From Amycolatopsis australiensis (GTDB lineage: Bacteria; Actinomycetota; Actinomycetes; Mycobacteriales; Pseudonocardiaceae), in NCBI RefSeq assembly GCF_900119165.1, contig NZ_FPJG01000006.1, forward strand, positions 1,302,001 through 1,366,000: 64,000 bases of DNA, read 5' to 3'. How positions within the stretch are numbered: position 1 is the stretch's first letter; the number at the start of each line of letters is the position of its first letter. The notes below the pieces were generated by a model. It was not told where the DNA came from, searched no databases, and saw only the letters and a list, made by a program, of their open reading frames with translations. Below, in pieces: positions 8,765-18,006 of this stretch. The position numbers and the translations under genes are program-made.

Positions 8765-9630
8765 TCTGGCTCGAGCGCGGCGACCTGCGGCTCGGCTTGG
8801 TCCCGGAGCTGGGCGGCAGGCTGCTGTCGGTGTGCCACCGCGGCGTCGAGCTGCTGTGGCGCAACCCGGCGCTGCTCGGCGACGACCTGCGCGGCGACTA
8901 CGCGCCGAACTCCGGCCGGATGGGCGACTGGGTCAACTACGGCGGCGACAAGACGTGGCCGGCGCCCCAGGGCTGGGCCGGCCCGCACCAGTGGCCCGGC
9001 CCGCCCGACCCGGTGCTCGATTCCGGCCCGTACACCGCCGTGGCCGACGGCGACACGGTGACCATGACCAGCGCACCCGACCCGCGGACCGGCCTGCGGT
9101 TCACGCGCGCGGTGACGATCCTCGACGACGGCTACGAGCTGCGGCTGCGGGCGGAGAACACGACCGGCCGTCCGGTCCGCTGGGCGCTGTGGAACGTCAC
9201 CCAGCTGCCCGGCGGCGGGCCGGTGACGGCGGGTCTGCGCCGCCCGGACGTCGTCGCGCTGGTGGCCGGGACCGGCACCCCGGAGTACACAGTGGACGGT
9301 GACCGGTTGGTCGTGCCGCCCCAGGACGTCGTCGGCAAGCTCGGTGTCCCCGGCACGGCGGGCTGGGTGCGGTACGGCCCGCTGACGCTGTCGTTCGGCG
9401 TCGACCCGGCCGGCGAGTACCCGGACGCGGGGTCGCCGCTGGAGATCTGGCTGGAGCACCCGCTGCCCGCACCGCTCGCGGAACTCGGTGACCTTGACCC
9501 GCCCGCGCGGATCGTCGAGCTGGAGATCCTCGGTCCACTCACGACTCTCGGGCCGGGCGAGGACACCCGCTTGGTGGTCCTTGCCGGGATCCGGGAAGAT
9601 GACGTGTGCCCTTCACCGTCAGGACCCTGA
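8758..9630 (+). CDS. DUF4380-like, galactose-mutarotase-fold protein
   Basis: A 290-residue protein that resembles DUF4380, a beta-sandwich related to aldose 1-epimerases: GLVPELGGRLLSVCHRG near the start is the mutarotase-like opening, and ALWNVTQLPGGG lies mid-protein. The ATG at 8758 overlaps the dehydratase stop by 7 bp, so the two are coupled. It may convert sugar anomers before oxidation or bind the sugar; I do not see a proven catalytic pair. It overlaps the following amidase gene by 25 bp. Confidence 0.65.
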   Translation: MVIWLERGDLRLGLVPELGGRLLSVCHRGVELLWRNPALLGDDLRGDYAPNSGRMGDWVNYGGDKTWPAPQGWAGPHQWPGPPDPVLDSGPYTAVADGDTVTMTSAPDPRTGLRFTRAVTILDDGYELRLRAENTTGRPVRWALWNVTQLPGGGPVTAGLRRPDVVALVAGTGTPEYTVDGDRLVVPPQDVVGKLGVPGTAGWVRYGPLTLSFGVDPAGEYPDAGSPLEIWLEHPLPAPLAELGDLDPPARIVELEILGPLTTLGPGEDTRLVVLAGIREDDVCPSPSGP

Positions 9631-10892
9631 CCGCCGCGGTGTTCGCGCTGGTCGCCTCGGCCGCCGTGCCCGCCACCGCACACGCGCAGCAAGCCCCGGA
9701 GTGCCCGCCGGACCTCGGCTGCCGGTTCCTGCCCGCCGCCTACGACTGGGCGAGCGCCGACCACGGCGACCCCAACAACTACGGCAACTACGACCCCGCG
9801 AACCGGCCGTCCGACGGCCAGCAGATCCGGTACATCGTCATCCACGACACCGAGAGCGCGCCCGGCAGCGGCGCGAGCCCGTACGACCAGGCCATCGCCA
9901 CCTTCCAGAAGCCGTCGAGCGGGTCGAGCGCGCACTACGTCATCCGCTCCTCCGACGGCCAGGTCACGCAGATGGTGCCGACGAAGGACGTCGCCTGGCA
10001 CGCCGGCAACTGGACGCTGAACGAGCACTCGATCGGCATCGAGCACGAAGGCATCGCGGCCGAGGGCCGGACCTGGTACACCGAGCGGATGTACCGCGCT
10101 TCCGCGGAACTGGTGAAGTACCTGGCGGCGAAGTACCACATCCCGCTGGACCGGCAGCACATCCTCGGCCACGAGGACATTCCCCGCGAGCGCGCGGCGA
10201 ACTTCGGTGCCGCGCACTGGGATCCGGGCCCGTACTGGGACTGGAACCACTACATGGACCTGCTCGGCGCGCCGGTCGAGGCCACCGGGCGGGACGGCGG
10301 CCCGGCCGTCACGATCCACCCCGACCACGCCGCGACCGGCGTGAACTACGTCGACCTCCACACGGCACCGGACGCGGCTTCGCCGTTGATCACCGACCCG
10401 GTCGTGCACCCGGACGGCTCGCCCGGCACGACGGCGCTCGACGACTGGGGCGACAAGGCCGTCGCGGGCCGCACGTACGCGCTCGCCGGCGAGCAGGGCG
10501 ACTGGACGGCGATCTGGTACGGCGGGCAGAAGGCGTGGTTCTCCAACCCCGGGCACAGCGTCACGCTGCCGGCCGGCGGCCGCCGGGTGACCGCGCCGGA
10601 CGGCGTCACGTCGGTGCCGCTGTACGGGCGTGCCTTCCCCGAGCAGTCCGAGTACCCCGCGGCCATCCCGTTCGACCCGATCTGGACGGTCGGCGCCATC
10701 CCGTGGACGCTGCCCGCGGGCCAGAGCTACGTCGTCACCGGGGAGTTCCAGGCGGAGAACTACTACGCCCGGTTCGACCCGGCGGGCGCGCCGGCTGGCC
10801 ACACGCTGGTCACCGGAGCCACGAAGTACCTCCAGCTGTCCTACAACCACCGGCTCGTCTACGTGAAGGCGTCCGACGTGCGACCCTGCTGA
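9606..10892 (+). CDS. Secreted N-acetylmuramoyl-L-alanine amidase
   Basis: A 428-residue cell-wall hydrolase. Residues 1-27 form a signal peptide ending AHA. The Amidase_2 domain follows, with zinc-binding motifs IVIHDTES and HWDPGPYWDW and the conserved GIEHEG and ILGHEDI stretches. It cuts the bond between N-acetylmuramic acid and the stem peptide, outside the membrane. The C-terminal half is repetitive and SH3-like and probably binds wall polymer. GTG start at 9606, overlapping the preceding gene in another frame. It may have its own promoter, since its job is unrelated to sugar-acid use. Confidence 0.87.
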   Translation: MPFTVRTLTAAVFALVASAAVPATAHAQQAPECPPDLGCRFLPAAYDWASADHGDPNNYGNYDPANRPSDGQQIRYIVIHDTESAPGSGASPYDQAIATFQKPSSGSSAHYVIRSSDGQVTQMVPTKDVAWHAGNWTLNEHSIGIEHEGIAAEGRTWYTERMYRASAELVKYLAAKYHIPLDRQHILGHEDIPRERAANFGAAHWDPGPYWDWNHYMDLLGAPVEATGRDGGPAVTIHPDHAATGVNYVDLHTAPDAASPLITDPVVHPDGSPGTTALDDWGDKAVAGRTYALAGEQGDWTAIWYGGQKAWFSNPGHSVTLPAGGRRVTAPDGVTSVPLYGRAFPEQSEYPAAIPFDPIWTVGAIPWTLPAGQSYVVTGEFQAENYYARFDPAGAPAGHTLVTGATKYLQLSYNHRLVYVKASDVRPC

Positions 10893-10914
10893 CCTGCGCA
10901 GGTATCGTGAGGGC

Positions 10915-12342
10915 GTGACGGACAAGCCCCGCATTCCGAACGTGCTCGCCGCCCGCTACGCCTCGGCGGAGCTGGTCTCGCTCTGGTCCCCGGAGCACAA
11001 GGTCGTCCTGGAGCGGCAGCTCTGGCTCGCCGTCCTCAAGGCACAGAAGGACCTCGGCGTCGAGGTGCCCGACGGCGTCGTCGAGGACTACGAGCGGGTG
11101 CTGGCGGACGTCGACCTGGAGTCGATCGCCGCTCGCGAGCGCGTCACCCGGCACGACGTCAAGGCGCGCATCGAGGAGTTCAGCGACCTCGCCGGCCAGG
11201 AGCACATCCACAAGGGCATGACCTCGCGCGACCTCACCGAGAACGTCGAGCAGCTGCAGCTGCTGCGCTCGCTGGAGCTGGTGCGCACCCGCGTCGCCGC
11301 CGTGCTGGCGCGGCTGGCCGCCCTCGCCGTCGAGCACACGGACACCGTCATGGCCGGGCGTTCGCACAACGTCGCCGCGCAGGCCACCACCCTCGGCAAG
11401 CGGTTCGCCACGGCGGCCGACGAGCTGCTCGTCGCCTTCGAACGGCTCGACAACCTGATCGAGCGCTACCCGCTGCGCGGCATCAAGGGCCCGGTCGGCA
11501 CCGCGCAGGACATGCTCGACCTGCTCGGCGACGAGTCCACTTTGGACCAGCTCGAGGACCGCGTGATGCAGCACCTCGGGTTCGGCAGGCGGTTCGTCAG
11601 CGTCGGTCAGGTGTACCCGCGCTCGCTCGACTTCGACGTGCTGTCCACTGTGGTCCAGCTCGCGGCGGCGCCGTCCAGCCTGGCCAAGACGATCCGGCTG
11701 ATGGCGGGCCACGAGCTGGTCACCGAGGGCTTCAAGCCCGGCCAGGTCGGCTCCTCGGCCATGCCGCACAAGATGAACACCCGCTCGTGCGAGCGGGTGA
11801 ACGGCCTCGCCGTCGTGCTGCGCGGCTACCTCTCGATGATCGGCGAGCTGGCCGGTGACCAGTGGAACGAAGGCGACGTGTCCGACTCGGTCGTCCGGCG
11901 CGTCGCGCTGCCGGACGCGTTCTTCGCGCTCGACGGCCTGCTGGAGACGTTCCTCACGGTGCTTTCGGAGTTCGGGGCCTTCCCGGCGGTGATCGAGCGT
12001 GAGCTGGATCGCTATCTGCCGTTCCTGACCACGACGAAGGTGCTCATGGCGTCCGTCCGCGCGGGTGTCGGACGTGAGACGGCCCACGAAGCGATCAAGG
12101 AGCACGCCGTCGCCGTCGCGCTGGAGATGCGCGAAGGCCGGGCCGAGAACGACCTCCTCGACCGCTTCGCCGCGGACGAGCGCATCCCGCTCGACCGCGG
12201 TGAGCTGGACAAACTCCTCGCCGACCGCATCTCGTTCACCGGGACGGCCGGGCGTCAGGTCGCGCAGGTGGCCGAGCGCGTCGAGCGGGTCCTCGAGCGG
12301 TTCCCCGAGGCGGCGGGCTACGCGCCGCAGCCGATCCTGTGA
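10915..12342 (+). CDS. purB: Adenylosuccinate lyase
   Basis: A 475-residue member of the fumarase/aspartase superfamily that acts twice in purine synthesis, releasing fumarate from SAICAR and from adenylosuccinate. The family signature is SSAMPHKMNT; conserved histidines are in TRHDVKA and RSHNVAAQ. Length matches the longer actinobacterial form. GTG start at 10915; TATCGT lies 6 bases upstream, so the transcript may be leaderless. It is the first of seven pur genes scattered along the plus strand of this window. Confidence 0.95.
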   Translation: MTDKPRIPNVLAARYASAELVSLWSPEHKVVLERQLWLAVLKAQKDLGVEVPDGVVEDYERVLADVDLESIAARERVTRHDVKARIEEFSDLAGQEHIHKGMTSRDLTENVEQLQLLRSLELVRTRVAAVLARLAALAVEHTDTVMAGRSHNVAAQATTLGKRFATAADELLVAFERLDNLIERYPLRGIKGPVGTAQDMLDLLGDESTLDQLEDRVMQHLGFGRRFVSVGQVYPRSLDFDVLSTVVQLAAAPSSLAKTIRLMAGHELVTEGFKPGQVGSSAMPHKMNTRSCERVNGLAVVLRGYLSMIGELAGDQWNEGDVSDSVVRRVALPDAFFALDGLLETFLTVLSEFGAFPAVIERELDRYLPFLTTTKVLMASVRAGVGRETAHEAIKEHAVAVALEMREGRAENDLLDRFAADERIPLDRGELDKLLADRISFTGTAGRQVAQVAERVERVLERFPEAAGYAPQPIL

Positions 12343-12456
12343 GCTGACGCACCCGTCCACACACTGGAACAAATCCACTCGAACGGGCGAAATCCCTAAT
12401 CTCGATCGCTGACCACGGAGCGCTGCGAAGCGCCAGTCCTCACCATGGAAGAAGCG

Positions 12457-13278
12457 ATGAGATCCACGCTGTCCAAGATCGCCGCCGTCCTCACCGCGGG
12501 CGCGCTGACGCTGACCCTGGCCGCCTGCGGTGGTTCCGGCGCGGGGTCGGCCACCCTGCGCGTCGGGACCCTCAGTGACGCGCCGCCGTCGATCTACCTG
12601 GAGAACGGCCGGTTCACCGGCTATGACAACGAGCTGCTGCGCGACATCGCCAAGCGCGAGGGCTTCGAGGTCGAGTTCGTCGGCACCGAGTTCTCGGGGC
12701 TGCTGGCCGGCGTCGCGAACGGCAAGTTCGACATCGGCAGCTCGACGATCTCCAGCACCGAGGCGCGCAAGAAGACCGTCGCCTTCTCCAACGGCTACAA
12801 CACCGGCTTCACCACGGTCGTGACCGCGAAGGGCGCGAACCTCAAGGACGTCGCCGCGCTGGCGGGCAAGCGGCTCGGCGTGGTCCAGGGCTCGGTGCAG
12901 GACGAGTTCGCCGGCGGCAAGGTCGCCGGCGCCCAGGTCGTCCGCTTCCCGGACTACAACGCGGGCTTCGCGCAGCTGAAGAACGGCACCCTGGACGGCT
13001 GGGTCGTCCCGCAGGACATCGGGCAGAAGTACCTGGACCAGAACCCGGGTGTGCCGCTGGAGCTCGGGTACACCGTCGAGGACAAGGACACGCCGTCGGC
13101 CTTCGCGGTCGCGAAGAAGAACACCGACCTGCTGAACAAGCTCAACGACGGCCTCGCCAAGGCCATCGCGGACGGCACGGTCGCCCGCATCTACGCGCAG
13201 TTCTACAAGAACACGCCGTTGTCCAAGGAACTCCAGCAGGGCGGCCCCGGCCTGCCCGTGAAGAACGTGGGTGTGTGA
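12457..13278 (+). CDS. Polar amino-acid-type substrate-binding lipoprotein, copy 1
   Basis: A 273-residue family-3 solute-binding protein. The signal sequence ends in a lipobox (LAAC near residue 24), so the mature protein is tethered outside the membrane. TLRVGTLSDAPP and DIGSSTIS mark the ligand-binding lobes. I took the ATG at 12457 because GGAAGAAG lies just upstream, giving MRSTLSK; the ATG at 12445 has no ribosome site. It is the first and most divergent of three tandem paralogues that share one permease and one ATPase. Confidence 0.85.
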   Translation: MRSTLSKIAAVLTAGALTLTLAACGGSGAGSATLRVGTLSDAPPSIYLENGRFTGYDNELLRDIAKREGFEVEFVGTEFSGLLAGVANGKFDIGSSTISSTEARKKTVAFSNGYNTGFTTVVTAKGANLKDVAALAGKRLGVVQGSVQDEFAGGKVAGAQVVRFPDYNAGFAQLKNGTLDGWVVPQDIGQKYLDQNPGVPLELGYTVEDKDTPSAFAVAKKNTDLLNKLNDGLAKAIADGTVARIYAQFYKNTPLSKELQQGGPGLPVKNVGV

Positions 13279-13279
13279 C

Positions 13280-14047
13280 GTGAAGAAGCTGATCGTCATG
13301 GTGCTGGCCGCCGCGCTCACGCTGACCGCGTGCGGCAGCGGCTCGGACACCGCGTCCTCGACGCTGCGCGTCGGGACGCTGAGCGACGCGCCGCCGAACA
13401 TCTACCTCAAGGACGGCAACTACACCGGCTTCGACAACGAGCTGCTCAAGGCCATCGCGGCCAAGGAGAACCTCAAGCTGGAGTTCGCCGCGACGGACTT
13501 CTCCGCGCTGCTCGGGCAGGTCGCGTCGGGCCGCTACGACATCGCCAGCTCGGCGATCGCACAGACCGACGAGCGCAAGAAGACCGTCGACTTCTCCGCG
13601 GCCTACGACTTCGAGACGATGAGCATCCAGGCCAAGCAGGGCACGCCGGTGACCGACGAGAAGGGCCTGGCGGGCAAGCGCGTCGCCGTCATCCAGGCGA
13701 CCGTCGGCGACCACTGGCTGACCAGCACGGTCCCCACCGCGCAGGCCGTGCGCTTCCCCGACTACGCCGCCGCGCTGACCGCGTTGAAGACCGGCGCCGT
13801 CGACGCGTACATCCTCGACCAGAGCATCGCCGAGAAGAACGTCACCGACAACCCGGACGCCAAGCTGGTCGTCGTGAAGAGCTTCGTCACGGACGTGCCG
13901 CACGGCTTCGCGGTGAAGAAGGGCAACACCGAGCTGCTCGGCAAGATCAACGACGGGCTCAAGCAGGTGATCGCCGACGGGACCTGGCTTAAGCTGCACC
14001 AGCAGTTCCTGCCGACCGCTCCGGTGCCGGCCGGGTTCCATGGTTAG
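13280..14047 (+). CDS. Polar amino-acid-type substrate-binding lipoprotein, copy 2
   Basis: A 255-residue paralogue of its neighbours. The GTG at 13280 gives MKKLIVMVLAAALTLTACGS, a standard lipoprotein signal with LTAC lipobox, and sits 1 bp after the preceding stop, so translation is coupled. The core shares GFDNELLKAIAAKENLKLEF and TDFSALLGQVA with copy 3, showing a recent duplication. Differences cluster in the middle, where ligand contacts are expected, for example FETMSIQAK against YQALGIEAK. The substrate is unknown. Confidence 0.85.
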   Translation: MKKLIVMVLAAALTLTACGSGSDTASSTLRVGTLSDAPPNIYLKDGNYTGFDNELLKAIAAKENLKLEFAATDFSALLGQVASGRYDIASSAIAQTDERKKTVDFSAAYDFETMSIQAKQGTPVTDEKGLAGKRVAVIQATVGDHWLTSTVPTAQAVRFPDYAAALTALKTGAVDAYILDQSIAEKNVTDNPDAKLVVVKSFVTDVPHGFAVKKGNTELLGKINDGLKQVIADGTWLKLHQQFLPTAPVPAGFHG

Positions 14048-14054
14048 GAGAAGC

Positions 14055-14837
14055 ATGAAGAAGACACTGGTCACGGCGATCGCGGCGACGCTGCTCGCGG
14101 CGCTGACGGCGTGCGGTGGCGGCAGCGGGGACAGCGGTTCGAAGACCCTGCGCGTGGGCACGCTCAGCGACTCCAAGCCGAACGCCTACCAGGAGAACGG
14201 CACCTTCACCGGCTTCGACAACGAGCTGCTGAAGGCCATCGCGGCGAAGGAGAACCTCAAGCTCGAGTTCGTCGCGACCGACTTCTCGGCGCTGCTCGGC
14301 CAGGTCGCGAACGGCACGTTCGACATCGGCAGCTCGGCGATCTCCCAGACCGACGCCCGCAAGAAGACGGTCGACTTCTCCGCGCCGTACAACTACCAGG
14401 CCCTCGGCATCGAGGCGAAGGAGACGGCGGGCATCACCGACGAGAACTCCTTGGCGGGCAAGCGGATCGGCGTGGTCCAGGGCACGGTCTCCGACACGTG
14501 GCTGGGCTCGAACGCGCCGGCCGCGCAGGCGGTCCGGTTCCCGAACGACGCGGCCGCGCTCAGCGCGCTGAAGACCGGCGCGGTCGATGGCGCGGTGTTC
14601 GACCAGGCCACGGCGGAGGACTACGCGAAGAACAACCCGGACGCGAAGCTCAAGGTGACCAAGGCGATCACCACGACCATCCCGCACGGGTTCGCCTTCA
14701 AGAAGGGCAACACGGACCTGATCGGCAAGATCAACGACGGGTTGAAGAAGGTCATCGCGGACGGCACCTGGGTCAAGGTGCACGACGAGTTCGAACCGAC
14801 CGCGCCCGTCCCGGCGGAATTCAAGCCCGGGCAGTAA
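14055..14837 (+). CDS. Polar amino-acid-type substrate-binding lipoprotein, copy 3
   Basis: A 260-residue third copy. The ATG at 14055 has an AGGAG site 6 bases upstream and gives MKKTLVTAIA with a lipobox ending LTAC. It is closest to copy 2. Six bases separate its stop from the permease start, so this copy is the most directly linked to the transporter core. Three binding proteins feeding one permease would widen the range of ligands or affinities. Confidence 0.85.
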   Translation: MKKTLVTAIAATLLAALTACGGGSGDSGSKTLRVGTLSDSKPNAYQENGTFTGFDNELLKAIAAKENLKLEFVATDFSALLGQVANGTFDIGSSAISQTDARKKTVDFSAPYNYQALGIEAKETAGITDENSLAGKRIGVVQGTVSDTWLGSNAPAAQAVRFPNDAAALSALKTGAVDGAVFDQATAEDYAKNNPDAKLKVTKAITTTIPHGFAFKKGNTDLIGKINDGLKKVIADGTWVKVHDEFEPTAPVPAEFKPGQ

Positions 14838-14843
14838 GTCCAC

Positions 14844-15604
14844 ATGGAACAGTTTTTCGACACCTTCCTCGACTGGGAGTACATCTGGCAGGTCTTCCCG
14901 GATCTGCTGAAAACCGGCCTGCTCAACACGCTGATCCTGGCGGTGACGTCCGCGCTGATCGGCACCGTGCTCGGCATGGTGCTGGCGGTGATGGGCCTGT
15001 CCACCAAGATCTGGCTGCGGTGGCCGGCGCGGGTGTACACCGACATCTTCCGCGGGCTGCCGGCGATCCTGACGATCCTCGTGATCGGCCAGGGTCTCGG
15101 CACGCTCGCGCGGGGCGTCGTCGGCACCAACCCGTACCCGCTGGGCATCCTGGCGCTGAGCCTGATCGCGGCCGCCTACATCGGCGAGATCTTCCGGTCC
15201 GGCATCCAGAGTGTCGACAACGGACAGCTGGAAGCCAGCCGGGCGCTCGGGATGAGCTACAGCAAGGCGATGCTGCTGGTGATCATCCCGCAGGGCGTGC
15301 GACGGGTGCTGCCCGCGCTGGTGAACCAGTTCATCGCGCTGATCAAGGACTCCAGCCTGGTGTACTTCCTCGGGCTGCTGTCCGAGCAGCGCGAGCTGTT
15401 CCGCATCGGCCAGGACCTCGCGGCCAACACCGGCAACCTGTCGCCGCTGGTCGCGGCCGGGTTCGTCTACCTGGTGATCACGGTCCCGCTGACGCACCTG
15501 GTGAACTACATCGACAAGAAGCTCCGGACCGGCCGCAAGGTGCGCGTCGACGACCCGGGCGAGGATGACGAGCTGGACCTGGTCTCCAGCGGGAAGGTCG
15601 TCTC

Positions 15605-15608
<4 letters not shown>
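14844..15608 (+). CDS. Polar amino-acid ABC transporter permease (HisM/GlnP type)
   Basis: A 254-residue inner-membrane permease with about five hydrophobic segments. The EAA loop, where the ATPase docks, is EASRALGMSYSKAMLLVIIPQ, followed by the family-typical ALVNQFIALIKDSSLVY. Only one permease gene is present, so it presumably forms a homodimer. Its last 4 bases overlap the ATPase start (GTGA). Together with the ATPase and the three lipoproteins it makes a complete importer. Confidence 0.9.
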
Positions 15609-16345
<737 letters not shown>

Positions 16346-16388
16346 AAACGGCGGGCTTGACCGGCGGCCGCCCGGGTAGCCTGCGGGC

Positions 16389-17270
16389 ATGGCGAGGATC
16401 GCGCGGCTGACGTACTACCCGGTCAAGGGCTGTGCCGGCACTTCGGTGCCGGCCACCGAGGTCACCCCGGCCGGGCTGGCGCACGACCGCGTCTTCCAGG
16501 TCGTCGCGCCGGACGGTGACTTCCGCAGCCAGCGCCGTTACCCCGTGCTCGCGTCGGTCCGGCCGCGCGTGCTCGGGGAGCAGCTCGCGCTGTCCGCGCC
16601 CGGCCAGGAAGACCTCGTCGTCGACATCCGGCGCGACGGCCCGCGCCACCCGGGGTCGACGTTCTCCTGGGAGGGCGAAGGCATCCACCAGGGTGCCGAG
16701 GCCGCCGAGTGGTTCTCGGACCTGCTGAAAACGCCGTCCGTGCTGATCCACGTCGCTCCGGACCACGAGCGCGTCACCAGCGGGGAAACACCCGGCACGG
16801 CCGCGTTCGCCGACGGGCACGCGCTGCTCGTCGCCTCCGAGTCCTCTTTGGACGGATTGAACGCGCGGATCCTCGAACGCGGCGGCGAGCCCGTGCCGAT
16901 GGACCGCTTCCGGCCCAACGTCGTCATCTCCGGCTGGACCGAGCCGCACACCGAGGACGAGGTCCGCGCCATGACCGCCGGCACCGCGGAGTTCGGCTAC
17001 GCCAAGCAGTGCGTCCGCTGCACGGTGCCGATGGTCGACCAGGAGACCGGCGCGAAGGCCGGCCCCGAGCCGATCCGCACGCTCGCCACCTACCGCCGTC
17101 ACCCGGACGGCGGGGTCACCTTCGGGATGAAGGCCGCGGTGCTGCGCCCGGGTCAGGTCTCGGCCGGCGACGAGGTGATCGTGCACTCCTGGGCGGGCCC
17201 GAGCCCGAGCACGGCGGCCGCGGAACCGCCGTTGACCGCGACGGCGAGCCGTCCCGCGGAGTCCGTGTAG
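16389..17270 (+). CDS. MOSC-domain protein
   Basis: A 293-residue protein with an N-terminal MOSC_N beta-barrel (ARLTYYPVKGCAGTS, then LAHDRVFQVV) and a C-terminal MOSC domain with the conserved cysteine in CVRCTVPMVD. MOSC proteins bind molybdenum cofactor and carry sulfur or reduce N-hydroxylated compounds. The last 30-odd residues (rich in A, P, S, T) run past the domain and antisense into the SAM hydrolase gene, so the original stop has probably been lost. TAGCCT 6 bases before the ATG suggests a leaderless transcript. Confidence 0.85.
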   Translation: MARIARLTYYPVKGCAGTSVPATEVTPAGLAHDRVFQVVAPDGDFRSQRRYPVLASVRPRVLGEQLALSAPGQEDLVVDIRRDGPRHPGSTFSWEGEGIHQGAEAAEWFSDLLKTPSVLIHVAPDHERVTSGETPGTAAFADGHALLVASESSLDGLNARILERGGEPVPMDRFRPNVVISGWTEPHTEDEVRAMTAGTAEFGYAKQCVRCTVPMVDQETGAKAGPEPIRTLATYRRHPDGGVTFGMKAAVLRPGQVSAGDEVIVHSWAGPSPSTAAAEPPLTATASRPAESV

Positions 17271-17959
17271 AGCACGCTCGCCCCGGCGGGCACGTCCGCG
17301 AACGTCCGCCCGATCACCGTGCTGACCGCGACGCGCTCGCTGTGCACGGAGACCGCACCGGACAAACCCGACAGCTCCAGGTCGGCCGGGGTCGCCGCGA
17401 GCTGGACGTTGCCGAAGTGGTCGACGGTCAGCACCTCGGACACGAGCTTGCCGGGGAAGGCGGCCACGAACGGCTCCGGCATCGAGACCAGCTCGGCGAC
17501 CGGGTCGCCGAAGTCGGACGGCGGGACGCCCAGCGCGAGGTGCGCGGCCGCCGGCGCGAAGACGTCGCGCCCGTGGAAGGTCGCCGACGTCACCGGCAGC
17601 CGCAGCGACGGCTCGGTCAGCTCGTAGGCCGCCCGCACGCCGCCCAGCGCCTGCGCGGCGGGCAGCAGGAGGCCGTTGTCCGGCCCGACCAGCAGCCCGC
17701 GCTCCGCGACGACGACCACGCCGAGCCGTTCGGTGCCCACGCCCGGGTCGACGACGGCGACGTGCACCGCCTCGGGCAGGTACGGCACCGTCTGGGCCAG
17801 TGCCATCGCCCCGTGCCGGATGTCCTGGGGCGGCACCTCGTGGGTCACGTCGATCACCCGCACCGCGGGCGCGAGCCGCGCGATCACGCCGTGGCAGGCC
17901 GCCACGAAGCCGTCGCGCAGGCCGTAGTCGGTGGTCACCGAGATCCAGTCGTACGCCAT
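17153..17959 (-). CDS. SAM hydrolase (SAM hydroxide adenosyltransferase, DUF62 family)
   Basis: A 268-residue member of the DUF62/fluorinase-like family, which hydrolyses S-adenosylmethionine to adenosine and methionine. The known Asp-Arg-His triad is present: D71 and R78 in VDPGVGTER and H129 in TFHGRD, with spacing like the archaeal enzyme. It lacks evidence for halide use, so a hydrolase is more likely than a halogenase. I chose the ATG at 17959 (MAYDW) over the one at 17974. Its 3' end overlaps the MOSC gene by 118 bp in antisense. Confidence 0.82.
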   Translation of the reverse strand: MAYDWISVTTDYGLRDGFVAACHGVIARLAPAVRVIDVTHEVPPQDIRHGAMALAQTVPYLPEAVHVAVVDPGVGTERLGVVVVAERGLLVGPDNGLLLPAAQALGGVRAAYELTEPSLRLPVTSATFHGRDVFAPAAAHLALGVPPSDFGDPVAELVSMPEPFVAAFPGKLVSEVLTVDHFGNVQLAATPADLELSGLSGAVSVHSERVAVSTVIGRTFADVPAGASVLYTDSAGRLAVAVNGGSAAAVLGLGPAQECTITSSPAET

Positions 17960-18006
17960 GCCAGCATCATCCATGGTGGCGGAGGGTGCCCGTTAGGGTT
18001 CAGCGC

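Noticed and set aside
12343..12456. Riboswitch before the amino-acid transporter operon
   Set aside because: A small hairpin (GCGCTGCGAAGCGC) near the start looked promising, but no conserved riboswitch core could be recognised.
10810..13401. 863-codon minus-strand open frame
   Set aside because: It lies antisense to purB and the first binding lipoprotein. Its composition (R, D, V, L, Q, H in short runs) is that of a mirror frame in GC-rich DNA, and it has no known domain.
17153..17959. Fluorinase or chlorinase
   Set aside because: The protein belongs to the same fold family, but it keeps the Asp-Arg-His triad of the SAM hydrolases, so a halogenase label is not justified.
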